A stretch of 64,000 nucleotides of DNA, from NCBI RefSeq assembly GCF_024139115.2, contig NC_085141.1, positions 246,868,096 to 246,932,095 of the forward strand. The letters are read 5' to 3'. Shown in pieces: positions 21,842-33,199 of this stretch; the first letter of the stretch is position 1, and each line of letters starts with the position of its first letter. Below the pieces are notes generated by a model. It did not search any database. It was given only the letters and a program-made list of their open reading frames with translations, and was not told the DNA's origin. The position numbers and the translations under genes are program-made. The DNA comes from Armigeres subalbatus. Its lineage: Eukaryota > Arthropoda > Insecta > Diptera > Culicidae.

Positions 21842-24700
21842 AGAGTTTTGGCACTTCCTCAGCAAGCGTGCTGGGAATTTTCACCTACCCCGGGCAATCT
21901 GAATGCCAAAGGGGATTAGGCTCTGTGGATCTCATTCGCCGGTTGACTTAAAATCCTATAATAAACGTTTGCACCGGATGTATTAGTTATGGTGGTTCAG
22001 GAATCTTCTTACGATGCTGCAAGTTCCAAGAACCACTGTCTTTTGGATGCTCTGGAGGTTATGAGATAGTTCCAGCTCTCCTAAGGATCTCAGAAGAGAT
22101 TTCGGGACGATTCCAGTTGCTGAGATAACAACCGGAATTATACGCACGTCCTCCAGGTGCCACATCTGCTTCAACTCCTCCGCCAAGTCGTGGTACTTCG
22201 TTATCTTGTTGGAGAATGTTGTTTGGACATTATGGTCTAGCGGTACAGCAATGTCGATGAGGGTTACCCGCTTCATCCTTTTGTCGAAGACCACAATATC
22301 GGGCCGATTGGCACGAATGATGACATCCGTTATGATCTCGCGATCCCAGTACAGCTTCACGAAACTATTTTCCAGAACCGGGACAGGCACATATTTGTAG
22401 TAGGCGACAAACTGGTTAACCAAGTTGTGCTTTAAGTAAGCTGTTGGTGCACAATCTTGGCTACTTCGTTATGACGACCGAGATAGGCTGAATCAGCTAA
22501 GGCTGAACACCCGGACACGATATGTTCGATCGTCTCTCCTACTGAATTGCACTTCCTGCAGCGGTCCTCCACGCTTTCGTGCAATATATAGTGCCGATAG
22601 TTCTTCGTCGCAATTACCCGGTCCTGGATGGCTACCATGAATCCTTCTGTTTCCGAGAAGAGTTCACTTCGCACCAGCCACGTATTCGATGCCGCTTTGT
22701 CGATATATTCCAGCTCCAGTTGATGGGGGTGCGTCTGCGTCCCATGCAACTCCTTCTGCTTCCACGATGCGATCATCTCGTCGACAGATTTGATGTCGCA
22801 ATTCAGCTGATAGTCCTCCTGCGCCAGATCCAGGGCACTGAATCCGTGGTCAGCTTCACACACAGCGCGATAGATTTCGTGGCGGTTCTGGCTTTCCACG
22901 AAGTATCTTCGCAACTGCTGGATCTGGGAAACACATAGTGTTTGTATATCGGTGACGCCTCTTCCTCCTACTGTACGTGGCAGGGTGACTCTCTCAATGG
23001 ACGATTTTGGATGGCGCATGCGATGCTTAGTGAACGCCACTCGTACTGCTCGTTCTAACGCCTCCAAGTCAGTCTTGGTCCACTTCACCACCCCGAAACT
23101 GTATGTCAACAAGGGCACAGTAAACGTGTTTATCGCCTTCACCTTGTTGCCGGCCGACAAAAGGCTCTTCAAAATACCGTTGACACGATGCAAGAACTTT
23201 TCCTGCAGCTCTTTCTTGATCGTCGTATGGCGAATTCCTTTCAGTTGCAAGAAACATAGGAACATGTACGTTTCGCCTTCAACCATGTTTCGAATCTCCT
23301 CCTGTTCGTTGACGCGGAAACTGTCGGCATCCACCAGGTGCCCCCGGTGTAGATGTATGGATCGACATTTATCGATACCAAACTCCATCCAGATGTCGTT
23401 GCTGAATACCGTTACAAGCCGCAGAAATTGGTGCAGCTTCTCCACAGATTCCGCAAACAGCTTCAAGTCGTCCATAAAGAAGGTGTGGGTAATGTTTGTA
23501 CTCCTTTCCCCACTCTTCAAATGATAGCCATAGTTGTGTTGGTTGAGTGCTCTGCTAAGAGGGTTCATTGCAAGGCAAAACCATAGAGGACTAAAGGTAT
23601 CGCCTTGGAATATGCCCCTCCTGATGCTGAGAGTCCTGGACCGTAACACCTTTTCTCCATCGGTAATGTGTAGGGATGTGCTCCACATCCCCATAGCGTG
23701 CTGCATTAGCCTGATAACGTTACCGTCTATCTTATACAACTGCAGTACCTTAAGAAGGTACGAGTGAGGTACTGAGTCGTATGCCTTTTTATAGTCGATA
23801 TACGCCATGCTCAGGTTTCTTTGCTTGTGGGTGGCCTGCCCAACAACGACTGCATCAATGATGACCTGATCCTTGCAGCCTCGTGTGTTACGTCGGCAAC
23901 CTTTTTGTTCCTCGGTCATCAGGTTGTTGACGTTGCAATGGTTCTGCACCCTCCTCGCTATTACCGATGACAGCACTTTGTACAGACTCGAAAGGTACGT
24001 TATTGGTCTGTACTTGGCTGGGTTCAAAGTGTTCCGATCCTTCGGCAGAAGATAAGTGACACCCCTAGTGATGAATTACGGTAGCTGCCTGGGGTTATAT
24101 AGTACCGTGTTGAAGCATTCCGCCATCCGCCCGTGGACCGTTGTGAGTTTTTATACCAGAAATTATGCACAAAATCGGGTCCTGGTGCAGCCCAATTCCT
24201 GGTATACCGAGTAGCCTCACGTATGTCTTGGGCGGTAACGTTGATAGCGGTCATGTCTCTAAGTCCACCACAACATTCGATTTTGCTCCTTCCTCTTCGA
24301 ACATTCTCCATAACGTCGCAGTCGTTTAGCAAGAGCACGTATCACTCGATCTTGCCTCCTCCTCCTCTCCTAATTCCCTCTGCACTTCCCGCTTGATGTA
24401 CTCTACGTCATCTACGTCAGCATATTATGTGACATAATAGCTCTCTGGCGTGTGTACAACTTGTTCTGGTCAAGCTGGGGTGCAAACCGAGGGAACCTCT
24501 TATAGACCATCTCCAGCATCGCCGGTCTGCCGGATATATGCGTCTCCATCCTGGTGCAAACGTAGTAGCAACGGCTAACGTACTGATACATCTCTCTTGT
24601 CCACATAATCCGTTGTCGTCGGCGGCCCGCTAACGTGAGTGATTGACGTCGATCAACCACAGCAACATCAGCAGGTGCAGCATTGCGCCAGTGCACGAAC
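21830..24700 (-). mobile_element. R4/Dong-like LINE with restriction-type endonuclease
   Basis: Reading leftward, an N-terminal segment lies at 24696-24412, and a block with NWAAPGPDFVHNFWYK at 24338-24024. The main ORF (24027-22432) carries YRPITYLSSLYKVLS, AYIDYKKAYDSVP (motif A), RRGIFQGDTFSPLW (motif B) and FFMDDLKLFA (motif C), then the zinc knuckle CRKCNSVGETIEHIVSGC (CX2CX8HX4C). After a frameshift near 22430 the last ORF (22423-21983) has the restriction-like endonuclease core (RPDIVVFDKR and LIDIAVPLD). This order, RT then CCHC then endonuclease, separates it from every other LINE in the window. The 3' end meets TAA repeats at 21827-21841. At least two frameshifts make it inactive. 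Confidence 0.88.
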
Positions 24701-24719
24701 GCTTTATTTTTCTATGTAG

Positions 24720-26365
24720 GATGATAATTGTCTAGTTACGCCTTCCCTCGGTTTGGAAGCAAAGCCGAAAGGTCCCAGCCCTATGTTTTGAAGTCAAAGG
24801 TACGATATGTGTAATCAATTGAAGAGTCGTTCGTTTGTGAAGAAATAGGCGGAGGGAAGATGAACCCAAATTTTAAAAAATCGCAAAGTCAAAATCATAA
24901 AAATGTGTTGTACTCATCTCAATCTTGAAAAAATATCACTACAAAACCGCCTTGCTACTTCTTATAAATACATATGCCTGTCGCCTTCAATTGAACGCCA
25001 TGTTGAATGGAAATTATTAGAACCTGAAAAAATTGTATAAGAATTGAAAAGTGGGAGAAAGCAAAATAGTTTAATTCAAAAATCGAAACGGAATGCCAAT
25101 AATCGAAAAGACCCCACAATCTCTCTTTAAAAGTATAATCAACAACAAAACAACAAATAGTTTAAAACCACGATATTTAGAACTTTTATTTTGTAAAAAC
25201 GAGTTGTACATTTTCATGTAGTAATTCTTAACGTCCTTTTAAATATGGTTTCTTAACATCAAAACAGGTAACAAGTGCTATACAAACGTTAACGCGTATA
25301 GACATACGTTTTTTCCTTACTGCGATCATGTGATTAAAACAAAAGAACATAGGTATAATTTTTCACGATCCTCTTAGTAATAAAAAAGAACAAAACTTGA
25401 AACGGAAATTCGCAAAAGTTATGGAACAAAATATGTAGAATTGTTTCAAAATTAGATTGTTTTGAGATTGTTATATAAACAACTATGACAAACAAGTGTT
25501 ACTCCGATACTTAAATTTTTGAAAAAAAAGAAAGAATTAAAATTGGTAGAAGAAAAGCGCAAAATTATTTCGAACAAATTGTGATTACATACTTTGAAAG
25601 GTGACAAAATTCAAACAAAACTATATTCATGAAACAAATCCAAGGCAAAAAAATCGAATTCTTATTTATTTGTACGGAGGATCGTAAGTGCAGCAAAGAA
25701 GAAAAAATAATAAAAAGAAAAATGATACGCCTAAATTAAAGATTGGCCCAGTTCGAAGAGATGATGACGTCCCTGTTTTTAATTAAGAAGAATCTCATTA
25801 CAGTTTGACTCGATTCGTGCGCACTTGATTTATTGTTGTTTACTCTCGGTTATCTTATCGGGACGGCCAGGTGTGTGCGCTGGCCCGAGAGTAAGTATGC
25901 ACAGCTTGTCGTCTGAAGATCATTATCATTATGTGGGCCTTAGCCCGGTTGGAGATTGCACCGACAAGAGGGAACTCGACGGATGTTATCTAAATATTAG
26001 CCATACCAATGACGGCAGTTGTAGACAGAACTGGCTTCTTTGGCCCATCTAGTGTTATACTATTGTTAATCAGAAAGATAAAAGATGTGAAAATAGGTAT
26101 AAGGGAAACAGGACCTACATTGATAAGATCTGTTTTCGAGTATCGCGAAATATTTCATGAGTTTTTGATGATTCGAGGACGGCCAGCATCTCTGTAGATT
26201 TGTGATTTTGATGTTGTAATTCCAATATGGTTGAAAAATATTCAATTACTTTCTATGTCACGTCGTCTCTATGGAAAAAATATGTTTTCACTAAACATAA
26301 TTTTTGAAATACCCTCCGAGCGAAAGTTAGTATACTCTGTTTTTTATGTCACAATTGAATAGCGA
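24720..26365. other. AT-rich non-coding DNA
   Basis: No gene or element boundary is recognisable. The part from 24880 to 25740 is very A-rich on the plus strand. Short open frames near 25825-26197 lack any family signature. Confidence 0.5.
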
Positions 26366-26930
26366 CAGCGTCGATACACCTATGCCTGGCGTATTCTAGA
26401 GCTCCAGAATCGTCGGTCTTGGGCGATGTTCCTCTAGTTCCCTCAAACGTTTAGGGACCCGGGTCCGATTCCACCACGTGCAGCCAACGTGTTCCATGAA
26501 GTCGCTGGCCTCAATCTGGTTCTCTGTTGAATATTGTTTCGCTATTCTTTCTTCCGACATTCGCACTATGTGGCCAGCCCACAGTCTTTGTATTCTTGAT
26601 ACAGCTCATGATCCATGCGTCTGCGTCACATACCATTTTCTAGTTTCCCTCCGAGTATCGTACGCAGCACTTTTTGCTCGGAAACCCCGAAAGCTCTCCG
26701 GCCCGCATCTTCAACGTTCATGCTTCATGGCCATAAAGAGCCACTGGTAGAATCAGAGTTTTATATAGAGAGCGAATTTCTTTCCGTCTGCCTATCCGCA
26801 ATCCGTAGAAGGCCCTATTTGCAACAGTAATACGTATTTTCAATTTACATGTTACGCGTTCAAACGTAAACAAATTCTTTATCAACTTAAAATACATTTT
26901 CATCAAGCACTATCTCAGCACCAACACCAC

Positions 26931-27241
26931 TACCCGGGCAAAAGCCATGAACAGAATAACAAAACTTGATATGGACTTGATTGATATGAGAGATAAAAGA
27001 ACAGGCAACAATATCAAAAATTTGCACCGAAATATCATTTAAATATCAAGATATGGCACTAATGGCATATGATATTGATTTATTATTACAAATAGCATAA
27101 CTTGAACTTCTCATGATATTTTAGTGCAAAATATTGATATTATCGTCTGAACTTTTATCTCTTATATCAATCATGGTTATATCTCATTTTGCTATCTTAT
27201 CAACATTTGATATTATTGAGCTATATTCTTCTACTCGGGTA
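26931..27241. mobile_element. 311-bp MITE nested in the LINE
   Basis: The ends TACCCGGGCAAAAG and (reverse complement) TACCCGAGTAGAAG form the termini. A second inverted pair, TGATTGATATGAGAGATAAA, lies at about 26978 and 27150. It interrupts the LINE frame between AGRDRGRP and the continuation on the far side, which gives clean outer limits. It has no ORF. The superfamily is not determined. Confidence 0.7.
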
Positions 27242-27521
27242 GGTCTTCCTCTATCTCTACCTGCCACCATGTACTTTGTCTTGGTAGAGTTAATGGTTAA
27301 GCCTATCCTCACCGTCTCCCTCTTCAGTGGGACAAAATCCTCCACTATTGCTCTGCGATGGTTTCCAATGAGGTCGATGTCGTCCGCAAAGCCCAGGAAC
27401 ATATACAACCGTGTGATGATAGTGCCGTTCCTCTCCACGCCATATCTCCTAATATCGCACTTGAGTGCAATGTTGAACAATAAATTCAAAAGTGCATCAC
27501 CTTACTTCAGTCCGTCTAAGG

Positions 27522-27971
27522 CAGAGCTTCCCAAACCTTTGGGTATGCGACCCACCTAGCAAAATTATATATCTCTCGCGACCCACCTATGAAAAATTGC
27601 ATTTTACCAAGTAGTATTAAGCATTAATTGAATCAAAATGTCATCTGTTTCAGCTTCTTCCACATAAAAAATATTCAGGTTACCTTACATGTACAAATGC
27701 AAAAAATGACGAACATGGTATTGTTTGTCAAAATGTTAGCGTTTTTATTTTACTTCATTAAGGAGACAGCTTTTAGGCATAAATGTTTGAATAAAATAGC
27801 GTGGTGATGGATATTTAAAATAAAATGCGGTTTGAACTTGAAATAATGTTCCTGAAAACATGATCAAAAGGTTCGGCATTCGAGCTGCAATTGATATTTG
27901 TTCTGCGCGACCCACCAACAATCCGCTCGCGACCCCCCTGGGGGTCGGGACCCACAGTTTGGGAAACCATG
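27522..27971. mobile_element. 450-bp hAT-like MITE with 8-bp target duplication
   Basis: Termini CAGAGCTTCCCAAAC and CATGGTTTCCCAAAC (reverse complement) are flanked by the identical 8-mer GTCTAAGG at 27514-27521 and 27972-27979. An 8-bp duplication and CAG-TTCCCAAAC tips are typical of hAT elements. Inside, GCGACCCACC and CGCGACCCCC recur near both ends. There is no transposase. It splits the RT domain of the LINE. Confidence 0.9.
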
Positions 27972-29734
27972 GTCTAAGGTCATAAACGAAGATGACACTT
28001 TGTCTGTAATCCAAATACTTGATTTCGTTGCACGTATTAGTCTAATCAGTTTCGCCGGAAAACCATGTTCAAATATCTTCCACAGCTCATTTGTTTTCAC
28101 TGAAACGTACGCTGCTTTGAAATCAATGATTAGATGGGGAGTCTGTAAGTTGTACTCTCGGAATTTATAGAGGATCATCCGCAGGCTAAACATCTGCCTG
28201 GTATTCGCCGACGAAGGACTATTCAAGCGGTCACAGTCTGCTAAACAGGATACCCGACAAAATTTTGTACGTCGAGTTCAGAAGGGTGATCTCTCTGTAA
28301 TTGGCACATTCTAGTCTGTGCCCTTTCTTATAGATTGGGCATATGAGGCCATCCAACCCAGCCGGCAGGCATTTTCTGGATAATGTGGTGGATCGATTAA
28401 TGCAGCTGCTCACTTCCGCGTTTGAGAAGCTAAACCGGGATCTCGTCCTACCCAGCAGCTTTATTGTTTATTGTCAGCTCGTTTAGAGCCTTCTTTACCT
28501 CGTCCAGCGTTGGTGGTTCCACAGCTTGACCGTCACCGACTATGTTCATTCTGCTCCTTAATACACCTTAATTTTCACCGTTCAACAAATCTTCGAATTG
28601 CTCCTTCCACCTGGCTGCCACCATAGTCTTGTCTGTCAGCAAATTCCCCTCTCGGTCATTGCACATGGCGGGCACTGGCGCAGTCTTATGTCGGTGCCAT
28701 TGACAGTTGCGTAAAACCTCCGCATATCGTTTCTATCCATGTTCTCCTGCGCTTCAGCTATCACACTCTCTTCGTGTTGGCTTTTTTTCTGCGGTGAAAT
28801 CGTTTCTCTTATGCCCTTGCTACACTGTACCGCTCTCTGTTTGAACGGGTACGAGCGACTAGCATTTGACTTCTAGCAACATTTTTCTCGTCCGTCACTC
28901 GCTGGCTCTCCTCATCGAACCAACCATTCCGTTGGCGTCGCTGTGGAGTGCCTAACATTTCCTGCGCTGTTGTAGTCACAGCTTCGTGGATATTTTCCCA
29001 CAATCTGTTGACGTCGCCAGATCCGGTAGCATCTCCTATCCGCTCGTTCAGCTTCTGGTGATACTGTTCAGCAACTCCTTCAACTGACAAGCGTTGGATA
29101 TTGAAACGCATCGTTTTGTTGTTTAGTGAATTCGTGACGCTTGAAAGTCGCGTCCGAATTATTGCCACTACAAGGTAGTGATCCGAGTCAATGTTCTGAC
29201 CTCTGATGGACCTTACATCTATAACATCCGAGAAATGTCGTCCGTCGATCAGCACTCTATCTGTGAGCAAGTGTCTCCACTCGGATGTTGCCAGGTGTGC
29301 GGATATTCTTACGTGCGAAGTAGGTACTGCTGATTGCCTCCTGATCCCTCCAGCAGCAGCAAAGGTCACAAGTCGCAAACCATTATCGTTGGAAGCGGAA
29401 TGAAGGCTTTCCGTACCAATGACAGGGCGAAAGAAACTTTTTCTTCCGATCTGCGCATTTGCATCCCTGATGACAATCTTTACATCGTGTCCGTAGGGCT
29501 TATCATGGCTCTCATAGAACTCATCCTCATGCGGCCCTTGGCTCCATTTTTTGTTGCCCGCGACGTGTCAGAAAAAATACTTCAGGATCGGCCCGCAAGC
29601 TTTTCTATTTGGCTCTAGAAGCAGGCATTGCAACACATCTGCGAACAGGATAATATTTTTACTTGCGCAAAGATATTATTCCTAAACAAAAAGCACTCTG
29701 GAAAGATATTTTCATTCAAGCATTTAATGATGAT

Positions 29735-29807
29735 CCGGAATTTAAAAATTCCTTGTGGGGTTCGAAGAATTTCTCGTCAGAATTGGGATAATTCCCTGGA
29801 TGAATTA
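29735..29807 (+). repeat. 22-bp minisatellite, first block
   Basis: GAAGAATTTCTCGTCAGAAT and relatives repeat with a 22-base period. The block is cut by the pogo-like MITE at 29808 and resumes after it. Confidence 0.6.
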
Positions 29808-30233
29808 CAGTGTTGACCCGATTTTGCCACTCCCCGATTTTGTCTACCCCCGATTTTATCACGTTTTCGACCCGATTTTATCACGTCCCGATTTTGTCAC
29901 GTTTTCGACCCGATTTTGTCACCCCAAAAAATGTTGTCATTCTTTTTATTTTCTTAAATGATACCACAAACAACATTGATTTTCATGAAATAACTTTCAC
30001 CGCCTGTAGTTTATTACGAACAACTTCTGAGTACCTGGGAAACATTTTGTAAGCAATTTCGACAAGAAATAATGGGTACCGTTCACGCATTTGGCCTTTC
30101 CAAGACATAAAATGATTCATATTTGTGGAATGAATTAAAAAATTGGAAATTTTTTTTTTTTCCAATTTTGTCACATACCCTGTTTTATCACCCCAAAATT
30201 CACCAGGGGGGTGATAAAATCGGGATATTACTG
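29808..30233. mobile_element. 426-bp pogo-like MITE with TA duplication
   Basis: The tips CAGTGTTGACCCGATTTTG and, from the other end, CAGTAATATCCCGATTTTA are flanked by TA on both sides (29806-29807, 30234-30235). Four to five copies of CCCGATTTTGTCAC-like text cluster at 29817-29925. The CAGT tip and TA target fit Tc1/mariner, possibly pogo. A minus-strand open frame with ERYPLFLVEIAYKMFPRY crosses the inner half. It might be a transposase-derived remnant, but I could not place it. Confidence 0.75.
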
Positions 30234-30235
30234 TA

Positions 30236-30325
30236 TTAGAATTTGTTGGAAGTTGAATAACTCGTCGAGATAATTGGGAGAATTCCTCGTCGGGATTCGG
30301 AGAATTCGTCATCAGACTAGTCCAG
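30236..30325 (+). repeat. 22-bp minisatellite, second block
   Basis: Resumes the GGGAGAATTCCTCGTCGG type of unit directly after the pogo-like MITE, showing that the MITE landed inside the array. Confidence 0.65.
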
Positions 30326-30332
30326 GAAACAA

Positions 30333-30475
30333 AAGGTTGTCGAATTCCACGGGGCACCCCCCAGGATTGTGTCTTTTGGCGAGAAAATCAATCTATCAAA
30401 ATTTCAGCTCAATCGCTTGTTGCATAAGCTGGCGCATTTGATTTGAAGTTTGTATGGGGATTTCAGCCAAAATAT
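30333..30475 (-). repeat. Dispersed repeat, truncated copy (partner at 33200-33810)
   Basis: The text GGGGCACCCCCCAGGATTGT and the following 110 bases recur inverted at 33690-33800. Its distal part (ATTTCAGCC-AAATATATAG) matches the inverse of 33300-33335. It is probably an end of one non-autonomous DNA element that is fuller at 33200-33810. Confidence 0.6.
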
Positions 30476-30589
30476 ATAGACCACCTCCGTTACTCATTCT
30501 ATCTGGGCTGGTGCATCTCATGCGTACATTTTTGTGTTACACTATTGCCGGGGATTTATCATTTTTGGGCAGTATTTCTTGGGCGATGT

Positions 30590-30740
30590 TCCTCCAATTT
30601 CGTGAACGTTCCAACGACCTCTTCTGCCATGTGCAATCAACGTGTTCTTGGTCTTCCACCTGGTTTCCAGGTCAATATTGTTTTTGCAATCATTTCATCC
30701 AATATTCGTCGCAAACCCGTGTTTTGTACAATTCACAATA
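30590..30740 (-). mobile_element. Fragment of RTE-like LINE C-terminal/3' region
   Basis: GGGCGATGTTCCTC, CAACGTGTTC and CAATATTGTTT occur in the same order and spacing as at 26430-26540 in the LINE at 26370-29620. It is an isolated 150-bp relic, with no reading frame retained. Confidence 0.65.
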
Positions 30741-31190
30741 ATATAATTCTTTAAAAAATAATATAATAAGTTTGCACCAAACACTGTTTTATTAATATTT
30801 CCATTGGATCCCGTTTATTCCTTGCTTTCTCCCAACTCTGACGAGGAGTTATCCAAATTCTGAGCATGAGCATGAGCATTATGACCGCACAATTCGTAGT
30901 TGCTACTCCGTGATTGACTGAACTTGCGAAATTGTACAGAGAACACAATGAATGGGGCTTGGGATTAGCTACCCATTCTCAATGTACACGTTTCGGGAGC
31001 TCACATATTTAAAGTCAATAACGGCGCCGGCCACGTCCTTACGGTCATATAGGAATGGAAGGATTGTTAGTCCGACTCTCGTTGCTACTAGAGACCGAGT
31101 ATACCTCTGCATCTCCACGATTGTCTTGGGATAGGATATCGTTTTAGTTACAAAGGATAATTTATCTGGATTCACTTTGGTAAGCGATGC
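30741..31190. other. Unassigned stretch before the 101-bp satellite
   Basis: It contains an isolated piece of the 22-bp minisatellite (CCCAACTCTGACGAGGAGTT, near 30831), a small GAGCAT repeat (30864-30882) and a minus-strand open frame of 68 codons (31175-30969) with no recognised family. The sequence at 31000-31190 seems unique within the window. Confidence 0.4.
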
Positions 31191-31216
31191 GATCTATGGG
31201 ATGGGAAATAACACTA

Positions 31217-32030
31217 ATATTTCGGCCGACCGCGCGATCGTTCTGCTGTCCGAAACAAGAGAAATCACGCACTGAACTGATTATTTTTTCATTACCGGCC
31301 GCGCAATGCAGAACACAATATTTCGGCCGACCGCGCGATCGTTCTGCTGTCCGAAACAAGAGAAATCACGCACTGAACTGATTATTTTTTATTACCAGCC
31401 GCGCAATGCAGAACACAATATTTCGGCCGACATCGCGATCGTTCTGCTGTCCGAAACAAGAGAAATCACGCACTGAACTGATTAATTTTTATTACCGGCC
31501 GCGCAATGCAGAACACAATACTTCGGCCGACCGTGCGATCGTTCTGCTGTCCAAAACAAGAGAAATCACGCACTGAACTGATTATTTTTTCATTACCGGC
31601 CGCGCAATGCAGAACACAATATTTCGGCCGACCGCGCGATCGTTCTGCTGTCCGAAACAAGAGAGATCACGCACTGAACTGATTAATTTTCATTACCGGC
31701 CGCGCAATGCAGAACACAATATTTCGACCGACAGCGCGATCGTTCTGCTGTCCGAAACAAGAGAAATCACGCATTGAACTGATTAATTTTTATTACCGGC
31801 CGCGCAATTCAGAACACAATACTTCGGCCGACAGCGCGATCGTTTTGCGGCCGCGCAATGCAAAACACAATATTTCGGCCGACAGCGCGATCGTTCTGTT
31901 GTCCGAAACAAGAGAGATCACGCACTGAACTGATTAATTTTTATTACCGGCCGCGCAATGCAGAACACAATATTTCGGCCGACAGCGCGATCGTTCTGCT
32001 GTCCGAAACAAGAGAAATCACGCATTGAAC
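31217..32030 (+). repeat. 101-bp tandem satellite, about nine units
   Basis: TTTCGGCCGAC-type anchors recur at about 31221, 31321, 31421, 31521, 31622, 31722, 31822, 31873 and 31973. The period is therefore 100-101 bases, with one unit shortened to about 51. Each unit carries CGCGATCGTTCTGCTGTCCG, AATCACGCACTGAACTG and CGGCCGCGCAATGCAGAAC. Units differ by a few per cent. It is GC-rich compared with its surroundings. The open frames across it arise from the repeat and are not genes. Confidence 0.9.
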
Positions 32031-32490
32031 TCTCTGACGAGGAGTTATCCAAATTCTTACGACGAACTCTCCAAATTGTCCCAACCAGGCTTGTAAAATG
32101 TCATCTGCATGTCATTCGACTAATTTGTTCATAACTTTCTTCAGAAGCCAAATTTATTCCATAATTTTAGATGTACTCATAACGCTTGAGTAGGGCTATA
32201 TTTTTGTCCAAGGGTACATTGCTCTAAATATTATATATGAGGCTGGATAGTGACAACTCTACAAAATGTCACGTGTCATTTGACATAATGTCATTTGAAT
32301 GACATTTTGCCTCCCACGCCTCAGATTACATATTTACAGCAATGTCTTGTTAGACAAAGTTGTAGGCACATTTAAGCGCTATAAGTTCGTCATACCTTAG
32401 GAATGATGGCTACCTTCAGAAAAAAGTTCTGGGAAAATTATTCAACCAAATGCAAATGACATTTTACAACACTGGTCCCAACTCTAAAGA
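32031..32490. other. Spacer with isolated minisatellite pieces
   Basis: It begins and ends with 22-bp minisatellite text (CTGACGAGGAGTTATCC near 32034; ACTCTAAAGAGGAATTC near 32480). Between them is a stretch with repeated GTCATTTGA / AAATGTCAT motifs at 32095-32300. There is no gene. Confidence 0.5.
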
Positions 32491-32656
32491 GGAATTCTCG
32501 CTTAACTTTTCAAAAGGATATAAGTAACATTTTTTTCATGAATTAATTTGAATAACGCAATCAACAGAACAACATGAAAGCTATTAATTGCAGTATTCAA
32601 ATTAATTCATGAAAAAATGTTACTTAGGTCCTTTTGAAAAGTTAAGCGAGAATTCC
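32491..32656. repeat. Long hairpin, about 63-bp arms
   Basis: 32491-32554 and 32594-32656 are almost perfect reverse complements around a 39-base loop. The arm includes TTAACTTTTCAAAAGGA and TCATGAATTAATTTGAATA. It sits inside the 22-bp minisatellite field. It could be a palindromic MITE inserted into the array. Because the outermost bases (GGAATTC) are minisatellite-like, the exact edge is uncertain. Confidence 0.82.
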
Positions 32657-33080
32657 CCGAATTCAAAGGAGAAATATTTTGAATTTCGACAAAAAACTCC
32701 CAACTCCCAACTGACGAGAAAAGTTCCGAAGAAGATTTCTCTTAATTGTGACTAGGAGTTCTTTGAATTCCGATGACGAGTTTTCCACATTCTGGTGAGG
32801 AATTCACCGATTTCTGACGAGGAATTTTCCCAATTATGACGAGGAATTCTCCGATTTCTAACGAGTAACTCTTCGGTTTTCAACGAGGAGTTCTCCGAAT
32901 TCCGACAACAAACTCTCCCAACTCTGACGAAGAATTCTTCAATTTCAACGGAGCATCCTCCAAATTCCGAAGAAGAATTGTCCGAATTCCGACCGGGATT
33001 TGTCTGAATTCCAAGGAGAGAATTTCCTAAATTTCGACAGGGAATTATCCCAATTCTGACAGGGAATTCTCCCAAATATT
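32657..33080 (-). repeat. 22-bp minisatellite, third block (minus orientation)
   Basis: Units of the type GACGAGGAATTCTCCGA recur with a 22-base period and about 20-30 per cent divergence. The block is the reverse complement of the array at 34445-34870, including order-specific variants such as CAACGGAGCATCC and GACCGGGATTTG. The two arrays are therefore arms of one large inverted duplication, not independently amplified. Confidence 0.8.
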
Positions 33081-33199
33081 TTTCAATTTTTTTTCTATTG
33101 TCGATCCAATAAATCCAAAAATACACAATCCAGCTCCTAATAAATCAGCTGAAAGCTAAGTAAAAATTCATTTAACCATCGTACAATGTTCTGTGAAAT

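Larger units (their letters stand above)
26370..29620 (-). mobile_element. RTE-like LINE with endonuclease and RT, interrupted by two nested elements
   Basis: The endonuclease begins near 29570 (HDVKIVIRDANAQIG). It continues in the ORF 29378-28809 with DRVLIDGRHFSDVIDVRSI and IDSDHYLVVA. RT pieces follow at 28413-28231 ([13 protein letters not shown]) and 28226-27980 (HLIIDFKAAYVSV). After a 450-bp hAT-like insertion come LLFNIAL and FADDIDLIG (27489-27184). A second insertion (26931-27241) breaks the thumb region. The C-terminal ITVANRAFYGLR and LYKTLILPVALYGHEA lie at 26906-26718. The 3' part near 26420-26560 recurs at 30590-30740. Frameshifts and both insertions make it inactive. Confidence 0.87.

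Noticed and set aside
31217..32030. Regular repeats that could look like a CRISPR array
   Set aside because: The whole 101-bp unit is repeated, including what would be spacers, with no variable spacer and no cas-like genes. The setting is an animal genome.
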